This document shows, in pieces, positions 23,966 through 35,195 of a stretch of 64,000 nt of DNA. Under the pieces are notes generated by a model. The model worked only from the letters and a program-made list of their open reading frames with translations. It was not told the origin of the DNA and did no database searches. Within the stretch, counting starts at the first letter, position 1, and the number at the start of each line of letters is the position of its first letter. Origin of the DNA: Thozetella sp. PMI_491. Its lineage: Eukaryota > Ascomycota > Sordariomycetes > Chaetosphaeriales > Chaetosphaeriaceae. The stretch is taken from contig MU270065.1 of NCBI GenBank assembly GCA_021432635.1, positions 186,001 to 250,000 on the forward strand. Direction: 5' to 3'. The translations under genes and the position numbers were made by a program.

Positions 23966-24117
23966 CTGCAGGTGCAAGAATCCATCCCGTAGCGGATTGG
24001 AGCACTTCCCGTAAGCTACAGGTGCTTGCACGACGCCGACCGAAACGGGCCAGGCACTTGCAGGTCAGCGGCCGCACCTTCCCGTTCCTGGCGAGACCGA
24101 GGGAAGCACCTGCAGGT
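23966..24117. promoter_or_regulatory. Cluster of CACCTG/CAGGTG E-box-like sites
   Basis: Four related sites in both orientations: CTGCAGGTGCAAG at 23966, ACAGGTGCTTGCA at 24018, GCACTTGCAGGT at 24054 and GCACCTGCAGGT at 24106. The shared core is GCAC(C/T)TG. Spacing is about 50, 35 and 50 nt. It looks like a transcription-factor site cluster in the gene-free tract; the factor is unknown. Confidence 0.35.
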
Positions 24118-27100
24118 CGAGACGCGAACTGCCCACAGAAAGCAGAAGGGCAACCCGCGGGCTACTACAGGCGAAGCCCGGAGGGCGACCAGAGAAAAGT
24201 CCTGCAGGCAGAGAGGGTCACTACCGCAACCCACCTAGTAGTTGAGAACAATGCCGCCCATGTTTCAAGATCTGCACATGCTTAGCCTGTCCAGTAGTTT
24301 TGCCACTAGCAAAAGCAGCGGTCGCTTCCTAAGTCTTTGTTTCCTTCTTCCTACTCGTCTTCTCTAAGTCTGCTGGGAGTAGTTGGGTACCTACTTAGTA
24401 CCTAGTTTTCAGGATCGGTCGACTGGTTGGGAAATCCCTCCGCGCGGACACAACGCACGGCACGTTACTTCAAGCCCGCCAGACCAACCTCCAATGACCT
24501 TATCGATAGCAACCACCCCCGTGGGCTCCTGCAGCGGCGGCCGCAGGACAAATGTCAGCTTGTACGGAAAGGAACACGAGACGACGGCATTAATGGCTTG
24601 AGTGATATTGCTTCCTCGACCCATGCGTCAGAACTCAATCAGGGCTGCCCGGCCCGCGGCTGACCAGTAAGCCCAGTCTATCGATAGAGCCACGGACTCT
24701 TCCGGCCTGTCCTGTACCTGGGATGGCTCAAGCCTGGTTTGTTCTCCCACGGCGCCTCTTGCCAAGCCTGGGGGCCTTGTCGATAACGGTATCAAGTAAG
24801 CGATACGTAAATGTCACTCATATCTGTGCCTCCACGGCTCTGCTATCGGTTGCTGCTGCACTGTCCGGGAAACCTGCCCTGGCGGCGAAGAAACCACGAT
24901 CGTCTAGAGACATGGGACCGAGCTGGAGTGGCAATGGCGCAACAATGGCGTAACTACTTTGCCGTGCGGCAGACCGAAGCCGAAACAAACAAGCAAACCT
25001 GGGCCGCGGAAAGTTTTCAAGATTGATGATCCTCGGTCATCGGCAGGGGCGACGAGAACTTCCCCCACGCCTCCCGTGAGCCACGACAACGACGAAGGAA
25101 GCCTGCGACGCGACGCGGCCAGCGGTGGCAAAAGACAAGCCCACAGAACTCGTATTAGCCCGCTTGCGCTGGGAGGCTACATTTTTTTTCTGGGGGGTCA
25201 CCCCCTGGCTGAGCCGTTCGGTCTCGCGATTGCCAGAGAACCGCTATCGCGAGACGCCGGGCTAAATTCCTTCGAGAAGGGAACTGCCGCTGTGCCGTTG
25301 GATCGCTACGGGGAGTCCTTCCTTCACTAGGCAGGTCAGGCAGGGTCGGGGACCCTACATAGATTCCTCTAGGCCCTACTGTTAGAGACAGCAGACATAG
25401 GTGCACAAGACGGTGGGAGGTGCTGTTGCGTAGCACGTGCCCATACTGTATGTAGTACATGGTGGCCGACTGGATGTGGCCGAGGCGGGAGACTCACCGC
25501 CGGAGGCCCGTAGAAAGCCAGCCACCTCCAGCGTGCGCGGAACGGACGTGGGACAAAAAGGGACCACCAGCCAGCAAGGCCAGCCACTAGCTATCTATCG
25601 GTGCCATTGGGCGTGGGCTTGTTTGGTCCGAAGACTGGGGATCGACTGAAGATCGAAGAGGGGAACCGACGGTCTTGGCTTCCAGTGGTTCGGCCGCTCT
25701 TTCACATGCCTCCCAGGCCATGCACCACCAGAGTATAGTGCTGTGGTAGTACAGACTTGTAGGAGCTTGGGGACCCTGGAACGAGCTTCTGGCTGGGCGA
25801 TCGCTGGGGCCTGTGGACGATATCTCAGCCCCCAACCTCTCTTGCTGGCGAGCACCTATTACTCCGTACGACATGGTACCAGGGGGCATGTATCTACGAA
25901 CTACCACACAGCACTATGCTAGTAGTTTGTTCGACTGCTGTGGCCACGCAGAGTCCCGGGCCCAGGCAGATGGGCACGCCCGATGACAGATTGGGACTGG
26001 AGGCGGGACCGGCTCTGACTCTCGTCTTCCCCACGAACGGCCGGCCGGGTGGCATTTGGTCTTTTTCAATAGCTCAGGTGCTTCCCGGACGCCCAAGACG
26101 GGGGGGAAGACTGTTGATCACTTGCGTACACCACCGTGCACGCCTGGCCCTTCGAGGCAGGCTCCAAGCTCTGCAGCTATCTTCTAGCCAAAACGCACTG
26201 GCTCGACTGGGTGCAAATACCCCAGCTAGTACATAGCAAGCATAGCACCAAGAACTACTGAGTATCCCCGGCGTGCCGGGGCTTTGAGCTGAGTCCGCCG
26301 ATGGGCATGGGACACCAACCCAGATCCGGCAACTCACTTCGTTCAGCGGCGGCGCTATTCATGCGGGAGGCAAAAAACGGGGCTCTCTCTCTCTTGTGTT
26401 GAGAGACCAGGGGTACCCAGACAAGGGACAGGGATGGCGGGGGTTGGCGGGCAATGGGCGGTACCGATGACCACCCGTGCAAGCCCTGAAACCTTCCAGA
26501 AGGACCCATCGGCCAGGACGCGCCGGAGAGAGCCATTGGGCGAACCACGGTCGACCAGCCTAGCGTTCCTGTGTTAGTGGAGAGAAGCCCTTTCACGACC
26601 GGACGAGCGAGTGCGGTTCGGGTGGAGCTTCTGGCTCTGTCGAAGCCGACCCGACCGACCGACCCCTTCGAGTGTCAAAGAAAGCAACCCCGTGCCGGAG
26701 AGGGTGGATGGTCCACGACGACGGCGAGCGACCCCCATAGGCCCCCCCCGGTCGAAGGCTGCAGAGCAAAATGAATGATGTCCAGTTTTGGTGGAGGCAG
26801 ACAGGCTCAGCTAGCCCGAATGGGTATGCATCCAAACAGAGTTTGAAGGCGAGCTGTGTCGTCTCTGTCGATCCCGTCGACACCGACAAGGACCAGCCCT
26901 CACGAAACTGCATGACAAGATTACCCAACGAGGCCATCGAAGGAACCCTGTCGTGGCCGAATGGGTCGGTCACGACATCCCGCAAAGCCTCGGAAGAGGG
27001 GTTGGCTGTTGCGGGTAGACTACGGCAGTGTAGCGTCCTCACTATCGTGAAGTCCGGCTAGACCAAGGACAGAGCGCACATGTTGATCGGCGATGGTAGA

Positions 27101-30100
27101 GTGGAGGGTCACGCCTCGGAAGGATGGGGGAGGGAGGAAGAGAAGGTGGGTGGAGGAAGGGTTCCCCGATGGTTACAACGGCCCGAATCTTTACCGGCTG
27201 TTCGATCTTGTTCGTGTTGGTCCAAACACCCCGTCGGCGAGATGGGCCGCTGGGACGGTTACTGGTGCGGGTGGTACGGCTGCACCGAGTACTACCCTCA
27301 GGACCCGAGAACCGGAGAATTGCAAGGTGTGCCCGTTGGTCGCCAAGTCGGTGAGGGCGTGGCGACGGAAGTAGCCTTGGGACTGGGTCCATACCGGGGG
27401 GGTTGGAGGAGAAGCCAGTTGATCTTCCAGAATCATGCCAGGCTCGACGTGCCTAAAACTGCTTTAAATTTGCGGCAGGCAGGCATACAGACACAACACA
27501 CGCCCCTGCACACCCCCCCGGGCGCAACCACCACTGACAGGGTAATTCTGGCAGGGTCCTGCCTCTCTTGCTCCCTCGAACCGTTACGCAGATCCGGGGC
27601 AGGTCTCGGCCTCGGTCCCTGTGCCTCTTTTGGCCCTGGTCTCCGATGTTATCAGTATGACCGGGACCAGACGGCTACATATCCGCGGCCCGTTAGGGTC
27701 CAGCCTACCACCGGAACTAGGGGTCCGGACCAGGTCCGCAAGGAGCGTTCATTGGCCCTGTCGGCCTTTTGGAGGACGTAAAAAAAAAACCCTCCGGGGC
27801 GGGTTCGGTTACCGGGTTGTCATGGAAGATCAAACCTCGTCAGCTTCTCTGCGAGACTCTGGCGTGTTTCCTCGCACCCCTTCGGCCCCTAGCAGCCCAG
27901 CAGCGAGGGATATCAACGCACCTGGGGCGGCGGGCTCTTGGCGACCATGGCCGCAAGCGGTTTAGATGCGTCGTGCCAGCCATCTTTTTGGAGGTGGATC
28001 GTCGAGGCTAACCTGGCAGACCTGTCCCGGGTTGGCGGTGCAGATCCAAACTAGTGTCTGTGTGTTTGAGTAACTTGGGCCCTCGATAGCTCCTCGAGCT
28101 TCTGCACGAGGAAATGATGTCGGTAATATCACCAGAAAGTCGCATCGAGTGGCGACGGCCGACATCGTGTTCAAGATTGCGTGGCCTGGATGGCTGTTCT
28201 CTCCGTGCCATCTGTCATTAATTATGGGCCTGCTCTCTTGGTTCCAACGGTCCCGTCGTACCGGTTCGTCAGGATCCCAATTTACTACGAATGCCTGTTC
28301 CAGGCCCGTGGTGGCAACCTCACCACGAGCCTGGTCGACCTGCGGGCCGGTTCATCCACCTCTTGGGCTTGGGACAATTTCGCCGAGAGTGGCATCTGCA
28401 GACCTAGTACATACATGGCGGAACACCAGAGCCGAACTTGCACTGTTCGCCCGCAAGGGTAAAACCACTGTAGCTAGGTTAGCTGTAATAACTTTTCTTT
28501 TTGTTTCGGGTTTCCCCAGCCATAAAGCACGTGCTTCGGAAGTTTGAGCACGAAGCAGCAATGGGTCTATCAAATTCTAGCCATGGCATAATATCTTGCG
28601 GCATTAGACTTGGACCTTCCCCTCTGTCCCTGACCCCCGGAAGCTAGGCGGCGCGGGGCATGGTGACGCTTGCTATCGTGAAGCGAGACGGCGCTCCACA
28701 CAAAGAGGTAGAAGCCGTACCCTAATTTGCCCCCCCGGACTGACTTGGCTGACACTCATGATGGACTGGACTGACAGACCCCACTGGCGCTTTGATGAAC
28801 CTCAGACGCTTCTAGGTTAGGTATGCAGGACAGACAGCGCGGGCTCGGACGTGTTTGCTGTCGTAGTTGGCACGAACAAGCACTGCTGTCCGTCTCAGCG
28901 CATGGCTAGCTTTATTTTTCCTTCATCGGATGATAGGACTCCGCCAAAGGCTTGGCTTGGAGGAAGGAGTCGGCGATACCAGTCCTCTGGGTCCCCCAGG
29001 CTATCTGGCGCTGGTCTGGGACAGCCGAGGCGATTGGGGATTTCTAGCCAAACATCGGCTAGGGTGAATGAAGAAGGAAGTATCGCCCGTTCTTGCATAA
29101 CCAAGTATTCTGGGCTAGCCACTGCCGTCGAATGCAACTTCGCAGCAAGTTCTCGCGACGTCGGAGCGAACATCGCGCGATTGTGGTTGCATAATGCCTA
29201 GGTATCGTTCCAATGCATCGGATGCAGTCCGAACTTGATGCGACAGAGAGTACGCGGAAGCCAGCGCGGACTGCCTGCCTCATCGGAAACAGTGGGCCGA
29301 TCCTGGGAGACTGCTGCACCTCGCACAGTGCGGGAGCCGACGACGCAGCACGCATGCATCCAGACTACCGACGCAGGACAGGCGCCATGGATGCTAATGT
29401 GCTGGGGGAGAAGAGCAGGTGCCTGAAATTATGCAAGCAATGCAATGAAACTGGGGGCCAAGGCAGCAGACCACGAGCTGGGTGGCCCACCTAGACTCGC
29501 AAGTAGACACGCGTTGGGGTGAGCAGAATTACGGGAGCGGGCCCCTGTGGGTCACCGCGAGCCCTCCGCTCTGGGATGGGCTGGCGAACCCGGGCAGAGC
29601 GGGTGGCAGTGAGGTCGAATGAAGCTAAGCCACCAAGTCGCTCGAGATGAATTATGCAAAATACCTGCACACCACCGTCTCAGATAGACCCTCGGATGCT
29701 ACCTAGCAAGGCTGGAGACGCAAGCAGCAGGGAAATGCCTAGTAGAGCACCGAAGAATCTGGGGAAGAAGTATGCGCGCCGGGCCTCTGGCTCGTGATTC
29801 GATGTCCCGGTGAGGGCGCCCGGCCGGCCACGACCAACAGCTCGGCCGCGATCTGGGCCATCGGTCAGCTCGGAGGGCTGGATGTCTTATTTGGACCAAT
29901 GGCCATCTTCACCACGCCGTCGGTGACGTCGAGGCCCAGCGCGCGGAGACCCCTACGCAGACAAGAGAGGTTTGCTGCGGCTGTGCGGGTGAAACGGCCA
30001 TGCTGATCGGCCAACAACGATCTATGGGACGTGGTTGGTTGCTTGTCTCGGGGCAACTGTGAGTTGAGGCGAACATGTCAGATGGGAAGAGCCTCTCGGC

Positions 30101-33100
30101 TGGGGCCTGGCCTCTGTGGTTCGCCGGCGGGATCAGCCGGTGGTTGGTTGGCTGGCTGGCTAGCTGACCAGCAGACCTAGGGAGTCTCCGAGGCAGTGTC
30201 CGATGTTTCAAGGGGGGCACGAAGAGGGGGGGCTTTAGCTGGCGGTGTGGTGACCTCGGTGTTGGAAGGAATCGCAATCTCTCCGCTTGTTTGAGGATAT
30301 TGGGTAGCCTGGCCAAATCGGGGGAAGGCGCGAGCATCGCTGTGTCCCAATAGGCTCTTTCATCTATATGCTGGGGCGGGTGGGCTTCTTCTTGCCCTGT
30401 CCGTTCTGGGAGCTTTTTGCGGGGGCGAGGGAACTGCCCCGACAGCCGTGGCGAGCTGGGCCAGTCCGATCTGGCGGGTAGGAATCCAACAAGTCCATAC
30501 GAGCGACTTACTGGGCTGCCCTCGCAGCATCTCCACCCGGTCACGGGGCCTGGCAGCGTGCTTGTCCTGTTTTGCTGAGTCCAACCGCGTTGTGGCGCCT
30601 GGAGGAAAAAGTGGTAAGCACTTGGCGTTGCGACAACCGCGTCCTGTTTGCCAGAACAGTTCTACAGTGGAGAGCTTAGGGCATGGGTGGTCCGGCCGTC
30701 ATGTGCCACGAGCCAACCTCGTTTTTGTCGCGGTGCCGTGGCGAAAAAACGAGTGGGAAGAAGAAAAAAGAGAGACCCGCCAGAGCCAGTCTCGTGCGAG
30801 AGCCGAGGAACAGGGCCGGCCAGGGCGACGATGGCGTCAAGCATGGGCACGCCGCGCAGCGGAGAAGCACGTTGATTGGACCGACGTCCTGTCACCGCCG
30901 ACGAGCCGTCTCCAAGACATATGTGACGGGCATCCAGCCACAGTCCGATAGGTGCAGCCGCTCAACCAAGTCCAGAGAGCGAAGCACGACTCAGATGTCG
31001 GGGGAGGCCCAAAGCGCGCGGCCAACGCCTGGTGCCGCGGCTGGCTATCACAGAATCGGCGGGCGATTGGCCACTTCGGCTGGCCTCTCTCTCTGGGTGC
31101 TCGGTGCACTGGGTGCCTCTGGATGGGCAGGGGGTTTAAGTGGTTGCATATGCGGAGGGGCCATGACGGCTGGTCTGGCCCTTCCGACTGGCCCGTCGCC
31201 CGCCGCTCTGCCCGCCGTGGCGGGCCACCGAGCGCTCTTTTCGCAGCCACGCGTGACGCTTTGGTGCCCCGCGCGCGGCCTCCTTCAGTAGGCCACTCAC
31301 GAGCGATAGAAGGGGAGCCGCTGAGGGGACATGCGTGCTCCTTCCCTTCCTCTCACCACACCTCGCTCAGCACGCACCTGGTCGCCTGCTGCGCTGAATG
31401 GCCAGTCCCGGTCACATTCTCGCTGCCGCTAGCATTCTCCGGCTGTTTCATGTTTCTCGCCCAGTCTGCACAACCATCAGCGATCAGCCCTCTGTCGCTC
31501 TCTTCCCTTGCATTGCAGCACTGTCCACTCGCGTAGAGAGCATGTATCGCACACGCTCGAGAGGGCATCGCTACCCCATTCCTGCCACTGGGGGGCAATG
31601 CCTCTCCCCTGCCCGCAGGCATAAGACCTGCATTATTGAATGCTGAGAGCGAAACGCGGTCGACGCGCCCGTCGGCCGAGTCCCAGGCGCTGGTTCGCCG
31701 GCTCCGCGCCCCTCCTCTCCCCGCTTTCCCTAGGGGTCCAGAGCCTGGCAAGCCTGGATTCCCTCCTTGAGTGGCCGCCGCCGCCGCCGCCGTAGTGGGA
31801 CGTCCAGCCCAGGCCCCACAGGACCCCCTCCCCCCGGAGTACGTACACACCGGGCTGGCTACGTACATAGCACCAGGGCTCGACTGGCAAACTAGGCCTA
31901 CCATTGCGAAAAGCAGAACCGACACCGACTCGGACAAGAGGCGATCCCGCTGGTCGTGTACGCACATACACCCACCCACCCCATCTATCTACTACCTACC
32001 AACTTAGACAAGGGGGAGGAGTCTGCTTAGCAAAAAAGCAAAAAGACAAGACGGCAGGACGAAGGGAGCGGGGGCCAGACAGAACCATCAGTTTCTTCCC
32101 GACGGGCTGCGTCTCTGCGTCTCGCAGTGCATCATGTGTCAGTGCCCGCTGAGTGCATGGATATCGACCCTCTGGACCCCAAAAAGGGTCTGAGCCGTCA
32201 AATATACCCGCCTAGGGTTGCGTCCCCATGTACAGAATAGGACACGGCGCAATCTATCTGATGGACAAATTTATCCCGGGTTCCCTACCACTTTCTATTC
32301 ATCGCCCGTCTCAATCAATCGAGTGAGCATTGTTTCTATGGGGCCATCAGCATCTGACGTGGATCGAATATTCTTAGAAGCCCGCCATGCACACGCCCCG
32401 TAACGTCTGGTATCTTGCTATCGATAAACTGTGGGCGCTGAATTCCTGGTTTCGTGGCCCGCCAAAAGGCATTGAAAATCATGTGCGCGGATCATCCCGG
32501 CCCACAACTTCAATGCTATTGATGCTCGCTGCATCGTCGGCTGGCAAACTCGATTTGCAGCATGTTTCGACTATCCGCTCCATCGCACGGTATTTTGATT
32601 GCGTCTGTTTCGACCAGAGTCCCACCAGGGAGGGGAAGGTACGTAGGAAAGAGTCCACCCCAAGTGCGAGGAAGAGGCCATCCTCGAGATCGGCGCGTTG
32701 CTGGCATCTGCCTGCCACACAGGTTTCCATTGCGCCCACCCCACGCAGCCACTAGCGGTCCTACTGCAGCCCACGGGAGGAAGAGAGCCCATACGGCCTG
32801 GCGGGTCGTCGTGATCCTTCTCTGGGCCGAGCTGTCGTGGGTACGTAGCAGACAGATGGGAGAGATGACAATCGGCCGACCCTGGGTGGTGGTGGTGGGT
32901 TGGTTTCGCAGAGGGAGAAGGGGGAGAGACATGTTCTCCCCGCCCTCGCCCTCCACGGCCTACTACATACTGCCTACCATTTGGCACTGCTATCTATTTT
33001 CCCTCGCGGCTGTCGCGAGTGGTGAGAGGACAGGTGATGTAGGTGGCCTCCTGTCGGCGCTGGTACCTGCATCGCCCACCAATGGCTGCCGCCTTGACGT

Positions 33101-34206
33101 ACAACGGGCCAGTGGCGGGAGGAAAGGGCATCCCTGGGTGTGACTCTGGGCCGGCCAGCGGGCGAATGGCTGCCTCCCGTTCCCCTCTGAGCGCGCGGTA
33201 GGTCGGACACGGCGCTCGAGCGACGTCGCGCGCTCGACAGAGAGGGCACCTTCGTGCAAATTGACCAAGGCCCCATCGGTGGCCCCCCGGCCTATCAACG
33301 ACTTGGGCACAACCATGGCCCGGCTTTATGCATGCACCGCGCACATTCTACCTGTTGGCCCGTGTGCTCGACACAATTCGCGAATGGCAGGCAGGCCAGC
33401 TTGTGCGTGTCACCCACCCTCGTATGCGTGCACATGTTTTTTAAGATTACGACCAGCATGGGACACACTGCACTGTGCTCCGTTCGGGCATACATAGTCT
33501 GGACCTAGCATGCAGAGGTGCATGCCGACCTCCATTTTGGCTCGTATCCCAGAGGCTATGTTGCCCACCGGCCCTGTGGATCAGGTTTTTTGCTCCCTCT
33601 GCCTTCCCTCCACCTCTGCAGTTCCCCGTCCCATCCTGCTTTCCCCCAAAGGCTGGAAGGAGCTGGTTCCCTCACTGACTCGGCAGTCGACCACCGGGGG
33701 GGGAGGTGGGCAGGTCGAACAGGCCACGAGGCAGCCCAAGCAGGAACTGGGCACGCCATTCTAGCGAATCTGGAGCAGAACCCGCGCGAGAATGGCACAT
33801 GCTACTACTATAGTTACTAGTTGAGCCCAGGCTCGTAACACCATTCTCCGGAGCGAAGTCCTGGGGGGTGAGCTTTCCCTCCCCCTCCCCAAGCCAGCCC
33901 TCTCGCCCCGTCGTTTCTCACGGGCCAGTGTGCGGTACCTCGGGGGGGCGTGTGTGTTGCGTGTCTGTATCTGGATGTGGTGGAGGTGGGCAGGTACCTG
34001 ACCTGTGTGCCGGCCATGTGCGTGAAGCAGACAGAGAGAGGTGCCGGGGTGGTCGAAACCAATGGAACCCCAGCAGCCTGCACCGAGGGCGATTCAGGGA
34101 AGACGCGAAAGAAAAAAAAAAGTGATCAAAGTAGCTCGAGAGGTACCGGCCAAGAGGCTACTACCCAGGCGACACCGGGTGGCAGGCCGCGCCGGGGCTG
34201 GGGGGC

Positions 34207-34233
34207 GAGGTACCGCCTATGCAGCGGTACCTC
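34207..34233. repeat. Perfect 10-bp hairpin in msn2 upstream DNA
   Basis: GAGGTACCGC and GCGGTACCTC are exact inverse complements separated by a 7-nt loop. It lies about 960 nt upstream of the msn2 start codon. Confidence 0.7.
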
Positions 34234-34355
34234 CGGGGGCGGCCCTGTTTTGGTGCGAGCACTGTCCAGAATTAGAATTGACCATGGCTGCGCCGCCTTC
34301 CCAACTAGCCCACCCACCCATCTGATGTTTCCGTCCACTTGTCCCCAGACAGAGA

Positions 34356-34390
34356 CAGGGGGGTGTAGGTGCAGGGATGCAGGGGGGTGT
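34356..34390 (+). promoter_or_regulatory. Two STRE-like direct repeats upstream of msn2
   Basis: CAGGGGGGTGT occurs exactly at 34356 and again at 34380. Each includes AGGGG, the stress response element bound by Msn2-type zinc fingers. They lie about 800 nt upstream of an Msn2-family gene, so autoregulation is possible. Confidence 0.45.
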
Positions 34391-34667
34391 GCTTCTCTGG
34401 ACTGGCGTCGACAAGGTCGTGCCCGCGTGTGGGTTCCTGGCCCACTATGCCCTTGTCAGCTCAAGTGAGACACTTGGTGTGGGTTGGGCCTGGTGCGGGT
34501 GGCCAAGCGCGCGATGCCTATCGATGGGGCCTATCCCGAGACTTTTATCTCTGGCCGCCGGTGATCTTGGAGTGCACTTACATATCCCTCCAGGGTCCCC
34601 GTCTCTACGTTCTTTTATCCTGCCTCCCAACTCATGATCGGCGGATCTGTCGACTCGGACGTGTGAT

Positions 34668-34800
34668 ATCTTTCTTCTTCCTTTTTACATATCGGTTCTT
34701 GTTTCTCTTTCCCTGCCCTCGAGGTTTTGGACTCTGTTCCTTCCCTTCTTTCAGTATAGCCCGTCCTTGACTTGCCTTTGCCCTCGCCGAACACTACTTG
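34668..34800 (+). promoter_or_regulatory. Pyrimidine-rich stretch, probable msn2 core promoter/start region
   Basis: A long run of C/T-rich sequence (TTTCTTCTTCCTTTTT type, then repeated TTCC/CCTT). Such stretches precede transcription starts in filamentous fungi. The start site is inferred only. Confidence 0.4.
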
Positions 34801-34877
34801 TCGTCGACTCTCAACCACCCATAGACACAAGACAAAGAGACAGGAAGAGAGCAATCCCTCCCCACCAAGACGAGTTT

Positions 34878-34889
34878 ATGTACAACTAG
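34878..34889 (+). promoter_or_regulatory. Three-codon upstream ORF in the probable msn2 leader
   Basis: ATG TAC AAC TAG, about 310 nt upstream of the main ATG. If the leader begins in the pyrimidine-rich stretch, scanning ribosomes would meet this minimal uORF first. Confidence 0.4.
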
Positions 34890-35115
34890 CCACCACCCTC
34901 GAGCTACCTCAACCCCCAACGGATCGTCATCGCATCTATTGATCGTGACGTCCAGCCATTCCTTAAGCCAACCTGAACCGAACCCACCATCATTAGGCCT
35001 CTTGCCGAGCAACCAAGCAGTCGCCAATCGCGAAGAACGCTGTATACTACACCGATATATACGTAATTCTTAAAGTCGGAAGAAACGAGAGTCGACAGTC
35101 AGCATCCTTTTACTG

Positions 35116-35188
35116 GTGAGTGCGCTCCTGAGCATCGCCGGCCTTGAAGAAGAACACTGTTTTTAGGCTGACCACAAGACGCAACCAG
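35116..35188 (+). other. Probable intron in the msn2 5' leader
   Basis: GTGAGT donor at 35116, GCTGAC branch-like site at 35168 and a CCAG acceptor ending at 35188, seven bases before the start codon. Length 73 nt. The donor is strong; the acceptor choice is a guess between CAAG at 35178 and CCAG at 35188. Confidence 0.4.
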
Positions 35189-35195
35189 AGACGCA

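Larger units (their letters stand above)
19625..35195. other. 15.6-kb gene-free tract upstream of msn2
   Basis: I looked for coding sequence on both strands and support none. Open frames up to about 230 codons occur, but they are Arg/Pro/Ser/Gly-rich, overlap antisense frames of the same length and have no domain, which is what random GC-rich DNA produces. Base composition is similar to the rest of the window rather than AT-rich, so there is no sign of RIP-mutated transposons. Local features are listed separately: a C-rich tract at 22779-22818, CACCTG sites at 23966-24117, a hairpin at 34207-34233, STRE-like repeats at 34356-34390 and a pyrimidine-rich stretch at 34668-34800. It may be a long regulatory flank and/or contain non-coding transcripts. 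Confidence 0.5.

Noticed and set aside
23728-24285. 185-codon plus-strand open frame
   Set aside because: No recognisable fold, and it spans the CACCTG site cluster; codon use does not resemble neighbouring genes.
24677-24688. 12-bp palindrome TCTATCGATAGA
   Set aside because: Short palindromes of this size are expected by chance in 64 kb, and nothing flanks it.
25198-25214. GGGGGGTCACCCCC palindrome
   Set aside because: Near-perfect but has almost no loop and no second element; probably chance in GC-rich DNA.
27080-27781. 233-codon plus-strand open frame in the gene-free tract
   Set aside because: Trp/Gly/Arg-rich, no domain, overlapped by equally long frames on both strands.
31353-31979. 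208-codon minus-strand open frame
   Set aside because: Composition of random GC-rich DNA with an Ala run from a CCG repeat; no domain and no splice context.
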